A DNA stretch of 64,000 bases from Flavobacteriales bacterium (lineage in GTDB: Bacteria > Bacteroidota > Bacteroidia > UBA10329): the NCBI GenBank assembly GCA_021739695.1, contig JAIPBM010000013.1, positions 42,791 to 106,790 on the forward strand, written 5' to 3'. How positions within the stretch are numbered: the stretch's first letter is position 1; every line of letters starts with the position of its first letter. Shown in pieces: positions 27,208-37,234 of this stretch. A model generated the notes under the pieces. That model was not told the origin of the DNA and did no database searches. It was given only the letters and a program-made list of their open reading frames with translations. The position numbers and the translations under genes were made by a program.

Positions 27208-28806
27208 TCACTCCATCCGTACAAGACGTTTCACACTCAAATTATTGGCGGTCTGAAGCTCTACGATGTAGATTCCATTGGCCGGAATCACCTCTGGCGA
27301 ATAGTTGAACTGGTGTTTGCCTGAAGTGTATGCTTTTGAGGTGAATTCTTGAATCACGTTTCCTTTCACATCCATAATGCGAAGACCAACCTCCTCAGGC
27401 TTTTGCAACTCAAACTCAATGGTGAAGTCTTCTTTGAACGGATTCGGGAAAACCTTCATCTGTGCGCGGTCTGTGTCATCATACCCATGAACTCCGGAAG
27501 GGCTTGCCGATTTCAGGATCACGAATTCATCCAATACCGTTCCTGTCGTGTCAATGAACTTGGCGTTGAGTTCCCAGCCATTCACATCAATTACCATTGA
27601 ACCATGATAATCCTCTGTTGACATGTACATGACAGGGTGGTCCAGATCGCTGTTGCCGCTTCCTTTCTGACCGCTACAACCGACCACCGCATACACAGCT
27701 CCCAGATTCGGGTCATCGCCATCATAATATTTCTGATAACCGTTTCCATCGTTCGGATTGCCGTTTGTCCCATCGATCAGCATGGTAGATGGATCCCAAG
27801 TATCCGAAGTTCCGTAATGACCATGGATCAGGTAAGAGCGCTCGTAACTGTGGCTGTGTCCGTTCAAAATCATATCAACTCCATACTCTTCCAGAATCGG
27901 TGTCACATTCTGGCGCATGAAGTATGGCCGACTGAACGCATCATCAGAATCATGTGTTCCCTTGGAGTAGGCAGGCTGGTGAAAGAAGGCGATGATCCAA
28001 TCGGCCGTGGTGTTCTGTAGGTCCTGCTCCAACCAATCTTGGAAAGACGTTCCGGATGTGGCGATGTAAAGCAAATACTCTGTGTTCAACGACAGAAAGT
28101 GGATGTTCCCGTAATCGAACGAAAAATAACCCTCTTCACCACTTGGCACACCGCCTGCCTCACCGTTGGTCGGAAGCGTGAGAATATCGTAATACGGCCC
28201 ATTATTGAATACGTCAACGCTGCCGTAATCATGGTTTCCCGGGCAGGGCCAGACCACCGAATTTCGCAACACTTCAGGATAAACTTCAAACACTTTTTCC
28301 TGATACTCCTGATCGGTCCCGTCTCCGTAAGCGTTGTCTCCAAGCCACATCCAAACATCCGTGTGTGTGTTTCCGAAATGCTCGGTATATCCTGTTTTCA
28401 CATCGAACTGTGCTTGACTTCCGTTTCCGAAATCACCGATGGCCCAAATACGAATCGGCTGATCCGTTCCATGTTCCGGTGATGTCTTGAAATAAAAATC
28501 AGGGGTTGATGTTGTATAAGCTGCACCATCCACTCCAATGGAATAGAAATACTTGGTGTCTGCCGCCAAACCTATGATGTTCACCTCGTGTTCCGTAGTT
28601 CCGCTTGGCTCATTGATCGTATCCGAAAGGTTATTCATATCCGTTCCGTAAATAACCTGACCTACTTCAGAACCAGTGGTTCTCCAACGCACAACCATGC
28701 TTTCCGGAGTTCCAATATTCAAGTAAGGTCCACGCACCAAAGTCGATTGGGCAAAGGCGGAAACACCGATAATGGTAGCGCAAAAAACAAACAACAGCTT
28801 TCTCAT
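27208..28806 (-). CDS. Secreted purple-acid-phosphatase-like metallophosphoesterase with T9SS domain
   Basis: 532 aa from ATG 28806, chosen because it starts the signal peptide MRKLLFVFCATIIGVSAFAQ. An N-terminal fibronectin-like domain of the purple acid phosphatase type (LVRGPYLNIGTPESMVVRWR) precedes a calcineurin-like catalytic domain carrying the metal ligands: GDFGNG, GDNAYGDG, GNHDYG, FHQPAYS and GHSHSYERSY. The C-terminus is a T9SS sorting domain (MKVFPNPFKEDFTIEFEL to VKRLVRME). It should hydrolyse phosphomonoesters or diesters outside the cell. It is a close relative of the gene at 29717, which lacks the sorting domain. A promoter is expected in the 116 bases shared with the divergent TPR gene. 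Confidence 0.88.
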   Translation of the reverse strand: MRKLLFVFCATIIGVSAFAQSTLVRGPYLNIGTPESMVVRWRTTGSEVGQVIYGTDMNNLSDTINEPSGTTEHEVNIIGLAADTKYFYSIGVDGAAYTTSTPDFYFKTSPEHGTDQPIRIWAIGDFGNGSQAQFDVKTGYTEHFGNTHTDVWMWLGDNAYGDGTDQEYQEKVFEVYPEVLRNSVVWPCPGNHDYGSVDVFNNGPYYDILTLPTNGEAGGVPSGEEGYFSFDYGNIHFLSLNTEYLLYIATSGTSFQDWLEQDLQNTTADWIIAFFHQPAYSKGTHDSDDAFSRPYFMRQNVTPILEEYGVDMILNGHSHSYERSYLIHGHYGTSDTWDPSTMLIDGTNGNPNDGNGYQKYYDGDDPNLGAVYAVVGCSGQKGSGNSDLDHPVMYMSTEDYHGSMVIDVNGWELNAKFIDTTGTVLDEFVILKSASPSGVHGYDDTDRAQMKVFPNPFKEDFTIEFELQKPEEVGLRIMDVKGNVIQEFTSKAYTSGKHQFNYSPEVIPANGIYIVELQTANNLSVKRLVRME

Positions 28807-28922
28807 GGAATGGAATTGAAGCAGCAAATATTAGCAGACTCAACGCAAAACGGATAAGCTCGGGCAATCCTTAATTACAAATTAACCTTAGGGCAACTTC
28901 ACCTGCATCTATCTTTGCCACC

Positions 28923-29720
28923 ATGCTCGCAATTCTCCTCAACGCACTCCTTCTTTTGCCACATGGCGATCTGAGTGTTCGCATTGCAGAGAAAACCGCG
29001 GCCATCAAAGCGGAGCCGACCAATTGGCTTCTTTACATGCAGCGTGGCGAACTCTACGCACAACACGAACAACCAGACAGTGCGTTGCTGGACTATCACT
29101 TCGCAATTGAGAATGGCTTCGATAGCTCAACTGTTTTCGTTCTGAAAGCTGAGGCCCATTTGACGTTGAACCAAGTTGATGCTGGACTGAGATCCGTTTC
29201 CCAGTTTTTGAAAATGGAGCCCGACCACTTAAAGGGAATTCACGTGCGCGCACAGCTTTTTGAGGCCAAAAATGAGTTGGATAAAGCCATTGAAGATTTC
29301 GAATATGTGATCCGAAGATCTGAAAACGCCCGGCCACAGGATTATGTGGAATTGAGCGACCTCTACTTGAAACTGGATTCTTCAGATTTTAAGAATGCAA
29401 TTGACGTTTTGAACCGTGGTAGGGAAAAACTCGGTAATATCGTTTCTCTGGAGATGAAACTCTATGATATTGAAAAAGGCAGAGGCAATTTCGAAGCCGC
29501 ACACCTCATCTTGAACCGAATGATGGAACCACTTTCCAGAAAAGAACGATTGATGGTGGAAAGGGCGGAATTGTTTCTGTTAGAACAAAAGTCCTTAGAG
29601 GCTGTTCAGGCCTTGGTAGATGCCGAGAACGCCATTGCTTCGCTTCCCATCCGGTTTCATAACCTCGGTGCCATCGCCAAACTCACAGAACGCATAAACC
29701 AACTCAAACAACGATTATGA
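28923..29720 (+). CDS. Tetratricopeptide repeat protein
   Basis: 265 aa. A short hydrophobic N-terminus (MLAILLNALLLLPHG) may be a signal peptide. The rest consists of TPR-like helical repeats (NWLLYMQRGELYAQHEQPDS, ALLDYHFAIENGFD, NELDKAIEDFEYVIR, AHLILNRMMEPLS). Its stop overlaps the start of the downstream metallophosphoesterase (ATGA), so the two proteins are probably made together. A scaffolding role for the phosphatase is an inference; the TPR content alone gives no substrate. Confidence 0.75.
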   Translation: MLAILLNALLLLPHGDLSVRIAEKTAAIKAEPTNWLLYMQRGELYAQHEQPDSALLDYHFAIENGFDSSTVFVLKAEAHLTLNQVDAGLRSVSQFLKMEPDHLKGIHVRAQLFEAKNELDKAIEDFEYVIRRSENARPQDYVELSDLYLKLDSSDFKNAIDVLNRGREKLGNIVSLEMKLYDIEKGRGNFEAAHLILNRMMEPLSRKERLMVERAELFLLEQKSLEAVQALVDAENAIASLPIRFHNLGAIAKLTERINQLKQRL

Positions 29721-31006
29721 GAATTTTCAACCTGATCCTCTGTCTCGGTATTTCACTGAATGTGTTCGCGCAATCAGCAAAGATCATCCGTGGACCTTAT
29801 CTACAAAGTGGCTATACAGATAAGGTGACTGTCTGTTTTAGAACGGATGCTGCGGTCGCGGCCTTGGTCAAATATGGGGTAAGTCCCAATGAGCTCGATC
29901 AGAAGTCAAGAACAGAAAAAGCTGACACCAACCACGAAATCACCATCACAAACCTGCAGCCCAATACCAGATATTATTACGAAGTGGTTACAGGCGAAGA
30001 AGTCCTTTTTACCCGAAGTGAGGATCTCTATTTCCGAACACATCCTGAAACAGGAACTTCAGAAACCATCAACGGTTGGGTTTTGGGCGATTGTGGGACG
30101 GCCAATGACGATCAACGTGCCGTGCGCGATGCGTACTACAGCTTCATCGGCAACGAGCCAACAGACATGATCTTGTTTTTGGGTGATAATGCGTACAACA
30201 TCGGAACCGACAAGGAATATCAGAAGGCCATTTTTGAGAATATGTATGAGAACAGATTGAAGAACACCATCGCGTGGTCGTGCATTGGAAATCACGATGG
30301 GGCGTCCGCCAAGTCAGCCACACAATCAGGGCCGTACTATGACATCTTCCATTTTCCGACACAGGCCGAATGCGGTGGCGTTGCCTCTGGAACGGAAGCC
30401 TATTATTCGTTCAATTACGGCAATGCGCATTTCATTTCGCTTGATTCGCATCAGTCTGACCGTGCGGTTGGTGGAACGATGTACAAGTGGCTAGAAAGTG
30501 ATCTAGCGAACAACACGGCCAAGTGGCTCATCGTGTTCTGGCACCACCCTGCTTATTCAATGGGATCGCACAATTCAGATAAGGAAGACCGCTTGATAGA
30601 AATGCGGGAGAATTTTCTGCCGCTGCTGGAACAACATGGCGTGGATGCCATCTTCTCTGGACACAGCCATACCTATGAGCGTTCGTACATGTTGAATGGA
30701 CATTACGGAGATTCCGATTCCTTTGATAAGCAGAAGCACACCGTTTCGAACGGAAGCGGCAACGGCAGAGAAGATGGCGATGGAGCATACCTCAAAACAG
30801 CCGACCTCGAAGGAAAAGGAATGGTTTACATGACGGCTGGTTCGTCAGGAAAGATTTCGGGTTTTGAGAAGGAACTTCACGAAGCGATGATCTTTTCGCT
30901 GAACGAATTGGGTTCCTGCGCATTCGAGATCACGGAGAACCGCTTCGAACTCAAATTCATCAATAATGAAGGGAAAGTGGACGACTACTTTACGATTGTA
31001 AAGTAG
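29717..31006 (+). CDS. Purple-acid-phosphatase-like metallophosphoesterase
   Basis: 429 aa with signal peptide MRIFNLILCLGISLNVFAQ. It has the same architecture as the protein at 27208: an N-terminal fibronectin-like part (IIRGPYLQSGYTDKVTVCFR) and a calcineurin-like domain with GDCGTA, GDNAYN, GNHDGA, FWHHPAYS and GHSHTYERSY. It ends at VDDYFTIVK without a T9SS sorting domain, so it is probably periplasmic instead of surface-displayed. The pair therefore looks like a duplication with different final locations. It overlaps the TPR gene by 4 bases, and its 3' end overlaps the converging acyltransferase gene by 17 bases. Confidence 0.88.
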   Translation: MRIFNLILCLGISLNVFAQSAKIIRGPYLQSGYTDKVTVCFRTDAAVAALVKYGVSPNELDQKSRTEKADTNHEITITNLQPNTRYYYEVVTGEEVLFTRSEDLYFRTHPETGTSETINGWVLGDCGTANDDQRAVRDAYYSFIGNEPTDMILFLGDNAYNIGTDKEYQKAIFENMYENRLKNTIAWSCIGNHDGASAKSATQSGPYYDIFHFPTQAECGGVASGTEAYYSFNYGNAHFISLDSHQSDRAVGGTMYKWLESDLANNTAKWLIVFWHHPAYSMGSHNSDKEDRLIEMRENFLPLLEQHGVDAIFSGHSHTYERSYMLNGHYGDSDSFDKQKHTVSNGSGNGREDGDGAYLKTADLEGKGMVYMTAGSSGKISGFEKELHEAMIFSLNELGSCAFEITENRFELKFINNEGKVDDYFTIVK

Positions 31007-31748
31007 TTGTCGCTAGATCAAACTCCGCCCGCATTTCCAGCAATTTCGTGTTGATCCATGTGTGGCATTCATCGCGAAGTGGCTCCCATTCATCGTATTT
31101 CTGTGCTGGGCCAAATGCTACTTTCACTTTTATTTCTGCATACTTTCCGAATATCTTCAGGAAATGTGGAAGGAAGGTGTCTGATCCCACCCAAGCCACA
31201 TCCTGATGTTCAAACTCAATGGCGATTGGAACGACCTCAAACCCACCTTCCACGGCTGTCATAAAGGTTCCGGGACGGAATTCGCCTGTCTCAGGCCCAA
31301 CGTAGGTGGTGCCTTCTACGAAAACGATGGTGGAGATTCCACTTCTCACGAATTCAGCGATCTGTTTCCTAGTTTCCATGCGACTTTCCTTACTTTTTCG
31401 ATCCACGAAAACCGTTCCTGAATGCACGAGTCCAAAACCCATGATAGGCCATTTTTTCACTTCAGCTTTCACCACTGGACAAGCATCCAAATGCTGAAAT
31501 ATAGAGATGGAATCGAGGTATGAACGATGGTTAGTCACACCGAGTGTTCCTTTTTGCGGAACTTGCCCGCTCACATCGCACTTCACGTTCAAAAAGTGTA
31601 CAAGTCTAATGGAAAGCTGCCTTCTGAGGCCAATGGCGCGCTCAATGTCCTTACCTTGAACAAGACCTCTGAACAGGATTTCCGCTATGCAGGTGGAGGT
31701 GAGAAAAAGAAATCCAAAAAACCGATAAAATCCTCTTATTGTGTTCAA
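30990..31748 (-). CDS. PlsC-like lysophospholipid acyltransferase
   Basis: 252 aa glycerolipid acyltransferase. The catalytic NHRSYLDS (NHX4D) lies near residues 92-99 and the glycerol-phosphate-binding FVEGTTYVGP (EGT block) near 158-167. An N-terminal hydrophobic helix (FYRFFGFLFLTSTCIAEIL) anchors it to the inner membrane. It transfers an acyl chain to a lysolipid hydroxyl. It begins 1 base after the stop of the OlsF-like gene, so the two are co-translated and may act in the same lipid pathway. The usual housekeeping plsC role in phosphatidic acid synthesis cannot be excluded. Confidence 0.85.
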   Translation of the reverse strand: MNTIRGFYRFFGFLFLTSTCIAEILFRGLVQGKDIERAIGLRRQLSIRLVHFLNVKCDVSGQVPQKGTLGVTNHRSYLDSISIFQHLDACPVVKAEVKKWPIMGFGLVHSGTVFVDRKSKESRMETRKQIAEFVRSGISTIVFVEGTTYVGPETGEFRPGTFMTAVEGGFEVVPIAIEFEHQDVAWVGSDTFLPHFLKIFGKYAEIKVKVAFGPAQKYDEWEPLRDECHTWINTKLLEMRAEFDLATTTLQS

Positions 31749-31749
31749 A

Positions 31750-33390
31750 TCAATGGAGTTCTCGGTTCAAATTCTCCAAGGTTTCAGCTGGGATGTCCAT
31801 CATATCAAGCACAATTAGCCCGTCCAGCACATTCGAAAATTTCGGGTCGAGGTTGAACCCGATGATCTTCGCTTCCTGTTTGATGTATTTCTTAACAAGA
31901 ACGGGAAGTTTGAAGTTTTTCGGTTCCACTTCTTCAATGATCTTGTCCAGTTCACTTACTTCTGGGCTCATAATATTGATGATGGCATCAATATCCAGAT
32001 CTCGGCATGGCGGGGCAAAGACCTTTCTTGGTTTCACGTGTTTCGCCAACTTTTCATTCCAGTAATGTTTCTTGATAAACTCAACGATCAACTGCCTTGA
32101 AAAACTAGAATATTCGTTGCTGATACTTACTGGGCCGATCAAATATCGATAACCCAGATTCTGTAAAAGCACGACCAAAATTCCTTTCCAAAGAAGGAAC
32201 AATGGCAGCCTGGCTTTTTGATATTCTGGCGTAACGTAAGAACGTCCAAGCTCGATTGATTGCTCCAACACTTTATTCAGAGGCTTTCGGAATTTGAACA
32301 ACGAATGAAGATAGAATCCGCGTTTGCCGTAAAGCTCCATTATCTCGTGACCGAATCCGATCCGGTATCCTCCAGCAATCTTCTTGTTTTCTTGATCCCA
32401 TAAGATCAATTGATGATAATACATATCGTATTCATCAAGGTCTAAAGAGTCTCCGGATCCTTCACCAACCGTCCTGAAGGTGATTTCGCGAAGCCGACCA
32501 ATTTCTTTCAGCGACTTGGGAATCTGGCTTGCGGATGCAAGAAAAACCTTGAATTGAGCCTGCTTGATCAGGCAATTGGACGGATTCAGCGCATTCAACT
32601 CCAGTTCAATAAAATTCGGGTCGATGGCTTCCGCTAAAGGTTCTTGAAGAGCCGTCCCGAAATCAGCACTCGTAAAACTGAAGAACGAATTCACATCGAT
32701 CTTACTTCCAAGACTGTACAGTTTTGCTCTAACGAATCGGGCATAGTCTTCGGGGCGAGTAAAACGTGCTTTCAGCTTAGTTCCGATCGGATTTCCAACC
32801 CTCAAGCGCACGTGCTTCTCTTTCGAGTTCAGATCCTGAAAAAAAGCTGTCATCCTATCGAACGAAAATGTCTTAGAATGAATCAGACCTATAAGCGATT
32901 CTGTACCTACATGTATCGGCTGAATTGATTGATCGATTCGAAATAGAACACGCATCAGTTTTGGATGCCAACGCTTATCTATGGCCATGTTGGCCGTTAT
33001 TCGACTGATCGTCCCTTGCTTTGCCGGGAATACGACAACCAATTGATTCATTTCGATCAATTTCTGAATCGAATCGATCAACGCATCTTCGCTTTTATCC
33101 ATATCAAATGGTACGATATGATCTTTTAACTCTCCATAGGAGGAAAAGTCGTAGGAACTCAAGACCTTGACGTCATGTCTGACGGAAGAAATTGCATCTA
33201 GCAATAATATCGGGTCAACTGGACCGAAGAGACAATTCACCACCAAAATACCGGGGCCAACGGTCGGAATCCGAGAGAGATCTTTCTCTTCTATTTTCAA
33301 CGATATCCGCGAAACATCTAAGAACGAACGGACGAATTCAGTCATGTCCAAGTCATGTTCTGAAAGTGCTTGCTGAGCAGGAAAGGCCAT
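31750..33390 (-). CDS. OlsF-like two-domain acyltransferase (degenerate PlsC domain + GNAT N-acyltransferase)
   Basis: 546 aa. The N-terminal half resembles a PlsC/hemolysin-type acyltransferase (ILVVNCLFGPVDPILLLDA, then VVVFPAKQGTIS). The C-terminal half (about 285-470) resembles the OlsB-type N-acyltransferase family (EIGRLREITFRTVGEGSG, DEYDMYYHQLILWD, SIELGRSYVTPEYQKARLPL). In Flavobacterium and Serratia, OlsF joins these two domains to make ornithine lipid from ornithine in two acylations. Here the catalytic His of the first domain is replaced by Cys (NCLFG instead of NHPFG), and the Glu of the EG block by Ala-Lys. The first domain may therefore be inactive, and the PlsC-like protein encoded 1 base downstream may supply the O-acylation. 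Substrate (ornithine, glycine or another amine) is not determined. Confidence 0.75.
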   Translation of the reverse strand: MAFPAQQALSEHDLDMTEFVRSFLDVSRISLKIEEKDLSRIPTVGPGILVVNCLFGPVDPILLLDAISSVRHDVKVLSSYDFSSYGELKDHIVPFDMDKSEDALIDSIQKLIEMNQLVVVFPAKQGTISRITANMAIDKRWHPKLMRVLFRIDQSIQPIHVGTESLIGLIHSKTFSFDRMTAFFQDLNSKEKHVRLRVGNPIGTKLKARFTRPEDYARFVRAKLYSLGSKIDVNSFFSFTSADFGTALQEPLAEAIDPNFIELELNALNPSNCLIKQAQFKVFLASASQIPKSLKEIGRLREITFRTVGEGSGDSLDLDEYDMYYHQLILWDQENKKIAGGYRIGFGHEIMELYGKRGFYLHSLFKFRKPLNKVLEQSIELGRSYVTPEYQKARLPLFLLWKGILVVLLQNLGYRYLIGPVSISNEYSSFSRQLIVEFIKKHYWNEKLAKHVKPRKVFAPPCRDLDIDAIINIMSPEVSELDKIIEEVEPKNFKLPVLVKKYIKQEAKIIGFNLDPKFSNVLDGLIVLDMMDIPAETLENLNRELH

Positions 33391-33661
33391 CTACGGAGTT
33401 TGGTATTAGAACAAATCTCGTCTTTCCCGTTCTCATGAATTTGAACGGAACATTATCCTTAGGTTCTCATGCTGATATCATTATTTGAATGGAAAAAATT
33501 CTAAACCGACCATTAAAACGTCCTGTTCCAAACTATTCGAAGCGAATGTCAGTCAATTGTTAGTCCTGTCCACGTTGCTTTCACCCCAACCGTTCAATTA
33601 ATATCCGTTTAATGATTCCTTAAACTCCTTGTGAGATCACGTCACGTTCTTCGCGTTCCTG

Positions 33662-34123
33662 ATGAAAAGCGGCTTTTTATTCTTATTGATGATGGCTTTT
33701 ATGGCAATGGACACCATTGCGCAGCAGGAGAATATTGAAGAGAAGCCTACATTGGCATTTGGTCCTTGGTATATCAAGAAAATCGCATCGTTTCAACCTG
33801 CTTGGACCGCGGTAGTTGACAGTTCGTTGATCAACGTCTATCAGGCTGATGTGGATGAACTTTCAGAAACCCTTCAGATAATCAGGAAGACGAACAGCGA
33901 CAGTCTTTGGAATTTGTTTTTAGACCAATATACTCAGCTTGGTCAGCGAATGAAAGACCATCCTGAAATGGAATCCTTCGTAATTGGAGATGAATTCCTT
34001 CACCGTGTTGTACTGCAAGCCTCACGTAATCGGAGACCGGAAATTTCTCTTCGATTTATTGACGAAGCAAAACGCATTCATCCTCGCGGAATCTACCGCT
34101 CAGACCTCAACTGCAAGCATTAA
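33662..34123 (+). CDS. Small exported protein preceding a TonB receptor
   Basis: 153 aa with a signal peptide (MKSGFLFLLMMAFMAMDTIAQ). The mature part is mostly helical, with no recognised family (EETLQIIRKTN-like helix, then HPEMESFVIGDEFLHRVVLQ, and an end rich in Arg/His). Its last base is the first base of the TonB receptor ATG (TAATG), so the two are translationally coupled. A helper or ligand-binding role for the receptor is possible. Confidence 0.65.
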   Translation: MKSGFLFLLMMAFMAMDTIAQQENIEEKPTLAFGPWYIKKIASFQPAWTAVVDSSLINVYQADVDELSETLQIIRKTNSDSLWNLFLDQYTQLGQRMKDHPEMESFVIGDEFLHRVVLQASRNRRPEISLRFIDEAKRIHPRGIYRSDLNCKH

Positions 34124-37100
34124 TGAAAAACATCCTTTCTATTTTCCTATTTATTTGGGGAAATGACGTGTTCGCTCAAAACTCCATCAAAGGGAAAATT
34201 GTGGACGAAACTGGCCCACTGCCAGGTGCAAACATTATCATTCAGGGAACTTCTACTGGAGCGACCACGGATATGGAAGGACGTTTTACCATCAACAATT
34301 CTCCGAAGGGAAGCCAAACATTGCTGGTCTCGTTCATTGGCTACGAAAAGTTTGAAAAGAAGATTGAAGTAACCGAAGGTGAGAATAACGTTGGTGAACT
34401 AAAGTTGAGTCAGGGTAAGCAACTCGGTGAGGTAGTGATCGAGGGCGATTTTAGAGGAACTGAGGCAAAGGCTTTCAACATGACCAAAACCTCCCCACGA
34501 ATTGTGAATGTGATTGCTTCGGACGGAGTTGGAAAACTTCCAGACCGAAATGTTGCTGAAGCAATTCAGCGCGTACCCGCAGTTGCAATTGAGCGCGACC
34601 AAGGCGAAGGCCGCTACGTGTCAATCCGTGGTACGCCTACCGATTGGAGCGCCTCACTTATCAACGGAAACCGATTGCCCGTGGCAGATGAGAATGCCAA
34701 TTCGCGTACACTGTCTTTCGATGTCATCCCGACCGACCTCATCGAATACATCATTCTTTCAAAAGCATTGACACCCGATCAGGAAGGTGATGCGATCGGT
34801 GGTAGCCTCAATTTCATCTCGCGTACCGCCCCTCGCCAAAGAACCCTGACGGCAAGTCTTTCGGGCGGGATGAATTTCCAGTCGATGGGACCTGCTGTGA
34901 ACGCTTCGGTGCTGTGGGGCGACCGCTCCAAGAACAAGCGGTTTGGCTACATAATCAATGGGATGTATTACAACCGTAGTTACGGAACGGATAATTACGA
35001 GGTGGTTTATGGAAGTAATTACAACCACGGTGTCAACCGTTTGGAGCTGCGCGATTACATCGGAACGCGGCAAACAATTGGGGCAAATGCTTCGGCAGAA
35101 TACAATCTCAACGATCAATCAAAAATCTTTGTGAAAGGGGTCTTCGGGCGGATGACCGATAACGAACACCATCGCAAAACGCGCTACAATTGGGCCGAAG
35201 GCGCGGGTCAGACCATTTCATTTCAGAACATCCACGACATCATGGAGTCCACGCTTTTCGGAGGTGAGGTAGGTGGGAATTACAAATTGCATCCCAAATG
35301 GAACCTCGAATACAAGGTTTCGAGCTATCACAATCGCTTCGGCTACGGCCCTGTTCCATTTGAGCGTGGCGACAGCCGCAATGGATACAACGTGGTGGAA
35401 TTCAAGCGCTTTCAGGTCAATTTCACCGATCAGATATTCATTGATCCAGAAACAGGCGAGCAGGTTTCGCCAAATACGCCTGGAGCGTGGCGTATCAAAC
35501 TAATTGGAGATGACTATCCGGGTGGCGGAGGTGATGACCCGAATAATATCCAGCCTCAATACACTGACAGCATCACGGCTGACCAATTCATTTTCAATGA
35601 TGCGTATAGTGAATTGAATACCACTTGGGAGCGCGACCCGATTGTGGGACAGCTCGATCTTACGTGGAATGTGCGCGGAAATCTGACACTGAAAGCGGGC
35701 GGAAAATACCGCTGGAAACAGGGTTTCCGCGAACTCAGTCTCTACGAATGGGACCAGAACTTTCTAGTTACCACAAACGCCATTCGCTTGACGCAGTTCG
35801 ACAACGAAGCGTTGAACACCAATGGTGGCTTCTTGCAGGAACTCGGTTCCAACTACGAGGACAATTTCTTTCCATTTCTGACCAATGGTCAATTGGCGGA
35901 TTTCTATTCGGTGATGGATGATTCAATCCGCGGGATTGAGATGAATTCCAACCATCCGCAATACGAGGAATGGATCGGCAGCAAGTACAGATATGATGAA
36001 CAGGTGGTTGCTGGATATGCCATGGCTGACTGGAACGTGTTCAAGAATAAGTTGCAGATAACGGGTGGGTTGCGCTTGGAGCAGACCTATCTCAGCATGA
36101 CTGCCGATACCGCGTACATGGGTTTTGTGGCCAATCGTTATATCGGTATTCCAGGAATGGAAAATGAGGTTTACATCTCTGTTTACAACGATACGTTGGC
36201 TGCAAACTTCCTTTCGTATCGCGATGCCATAGCCGTGTATCACGTTCCTGTGATTGAGACCACATCGACCACCAAATACCTTTCGGTCTTGCCGATGCTG
36301 CATTTTACGTATCGATTGGGAGACAAGGCCAACATTCGATTGGCGGCCACACGGTCGTTACGCAGGCCGAACTTCAACGAAACCAAACCGGGTTCTCCCG
36401 TGAAGGATTACACCAATTTGGAGTACAACATCGGTAATCGGAACCTGAAACCAAGCTACAGTTGGAACTTCGACCTGATGGGCGAATACTATTTCGGAAA
36501 CATCGGAATGATATCCGCTGGTGTGTTTTATAAATACGTGACCGACCACATTTTTGCCACCATCACAGCCGATGTGGATCAGCGCACGGGCATCATTTAC
36601 AAGAGTTTCAGAAATGCAGACAATTCCTACGTGGTTGGGGTGGAAGCTTCGTTCAATCGTAGGTTCGATTTCCTTCCAGGATTTCTGAGCGGTTTCGGCT
36701 TCAATGGAAATTATACTTACATCCATTCCGAGATGCGCGTGCCAGGAAGAACCAAAGCACAGCCGCTTCCACGTCAGGCTGAACATCTTTTCAACGCGGC
36801 TCTTTTCTACGAGAAACATGGGGTGAATGCAAGGCTGGCGCTGAACTACAAAGGCGCTTACCTCTACGAAATGAACTTGGCCGCTGTTGCGGATGCCGAA
36901 GGGAATCCAATTCTCCTCCACGACAACACGGATTTTGATGTATTCATGGACGATTTCCTGAGCATGGATTTTTCACTTTCCTACAACTTCAAAAAGCATT
37001 GGACAGTCTTTGGCGAAGCGAACAACCTACTCAACTGGCCTTACCGTCTCTATCGTGGAAATAGGGATCGCCCCGTGCAAGTGGAATACTATGATGTTCG

Positions 37101-37131
37101 GGCACTGGTAGGGGTGAAATTCAGCCTCTGA
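34123..37131 (+). CDS. TonB-dependent receptor of the TonB-Xanth-Caul type
   Basis: 1002 aa. The signal peptide (MKNILSIFLFIWGNDVFAQ) is followed by a carboxypeptidase-regulatory-like domain (SIKGKIVDETGPLPGANIII, about 20-100). The plug (about 115-235) carries DGVGKLPDRNVAEAIQRVPA and YVSIRGTPTDW, a signature of the TonB-Xanth-Caul receptor subfamily that usually imports carbohydrates or other organic substrates. The barrel ends in YYDVRALVGVKFSL. It lies between a small exported protein (1-base overlap) and an NPP-type phosphodiesterase 103 bases downstream, followed by a GH28-like protein. This suggests import of a phosphorylated organic molecule released by the secreted enzymes. Confidence 0.88.
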   Translation: MKNILSIFLFIWGNDVFAQNSIKGKIVDETGPLPGANIIIQGTSTGATTDMEGRFTINNSPKGSQTLLVSFIGYEKFEKKIEVTEGENNVGELKLSQGKQLGEVVIEGDFRGTEAKAFNMTKTSPRIVNVIASDGVGKLPDRNVAEAIQRVPAVAIERDQGEGRYVSIRGTPTDWSASLINGNRLPVADENANSRTLSFDVIPTDLIEYIILSKALTPDQEGDAIGGSLNFISRTAPRQRTLTASLSGGMNFQSMGPAVNASVLWGDRSKNKRFGYIINGMYYNRSYGTDNYEVVYGSNYNHGVNRLELRDYIGTRQTIGANASAEYNLNDQSKIFVKGVFGRMTDNEHHRKTRYNWAEGAGQTISFQNIHDIMESTLFGGEVGGNYKLHPKWNLEYKVSSYHNRFGYGPVPFERGDSRNGYNVVEFKRFQVNFTDQIFIDPETGEQVSPNTPGAWRIKLIGDDYPGGGGDDPNNIQPQYTDSITADQFIFNDAYSELNTTWERDPIVGQLDLTWNVRGNLTLKAGGKYRWKQGFRELSLYEWDQNFLVTTNAIRLTQFDNEALNTNGGFLQELGSNYEDNFFPFLTNGQLADFYSVMDDSIRGIEMNSNHPQYEEWIGSKYRYDEQVVAGYAMADWNVFKNKLQITGGLRLEQTYLSMTADTAYMGFVANRYIGIPGMENEVYISVYNDTLAANFLSYRDAIAVYHVPVIETTSTTKYLSVLPMLHFTYRLGDKANIRLAATRSLRRPNFNETKPGSPVKDYTNLEYNIGNRNLKPSYSWNFDLMGEYYFGNIGMISAGVFYKYVTDHIFATITADVDQRTGIIYKSFRNADNSYVVGVEASFNRRFDFLPGFLSGFGFNGNYTYIHSEMRVPGRTKAQPLPRQAEHLFNAALFYEKHGVNARLALNYKGAYLYEMNLAAVADAEGNPILLHDNTDFDVFMDDFLSMDFSLSYNFKKHWTVFGEANNLLNWPYRLYRGNRDRPVQVEYYDVRALVGVKFSL

Positions 37132-37234
37132 TGTTAAGGTTTTTGCAAAATCAAAAATTTAACGTTGAGTATAGAACAAGGACATACTGCGAGCATAGTT
37201 TCGCACAACTGAAACCACAGACAATCATAGATCA

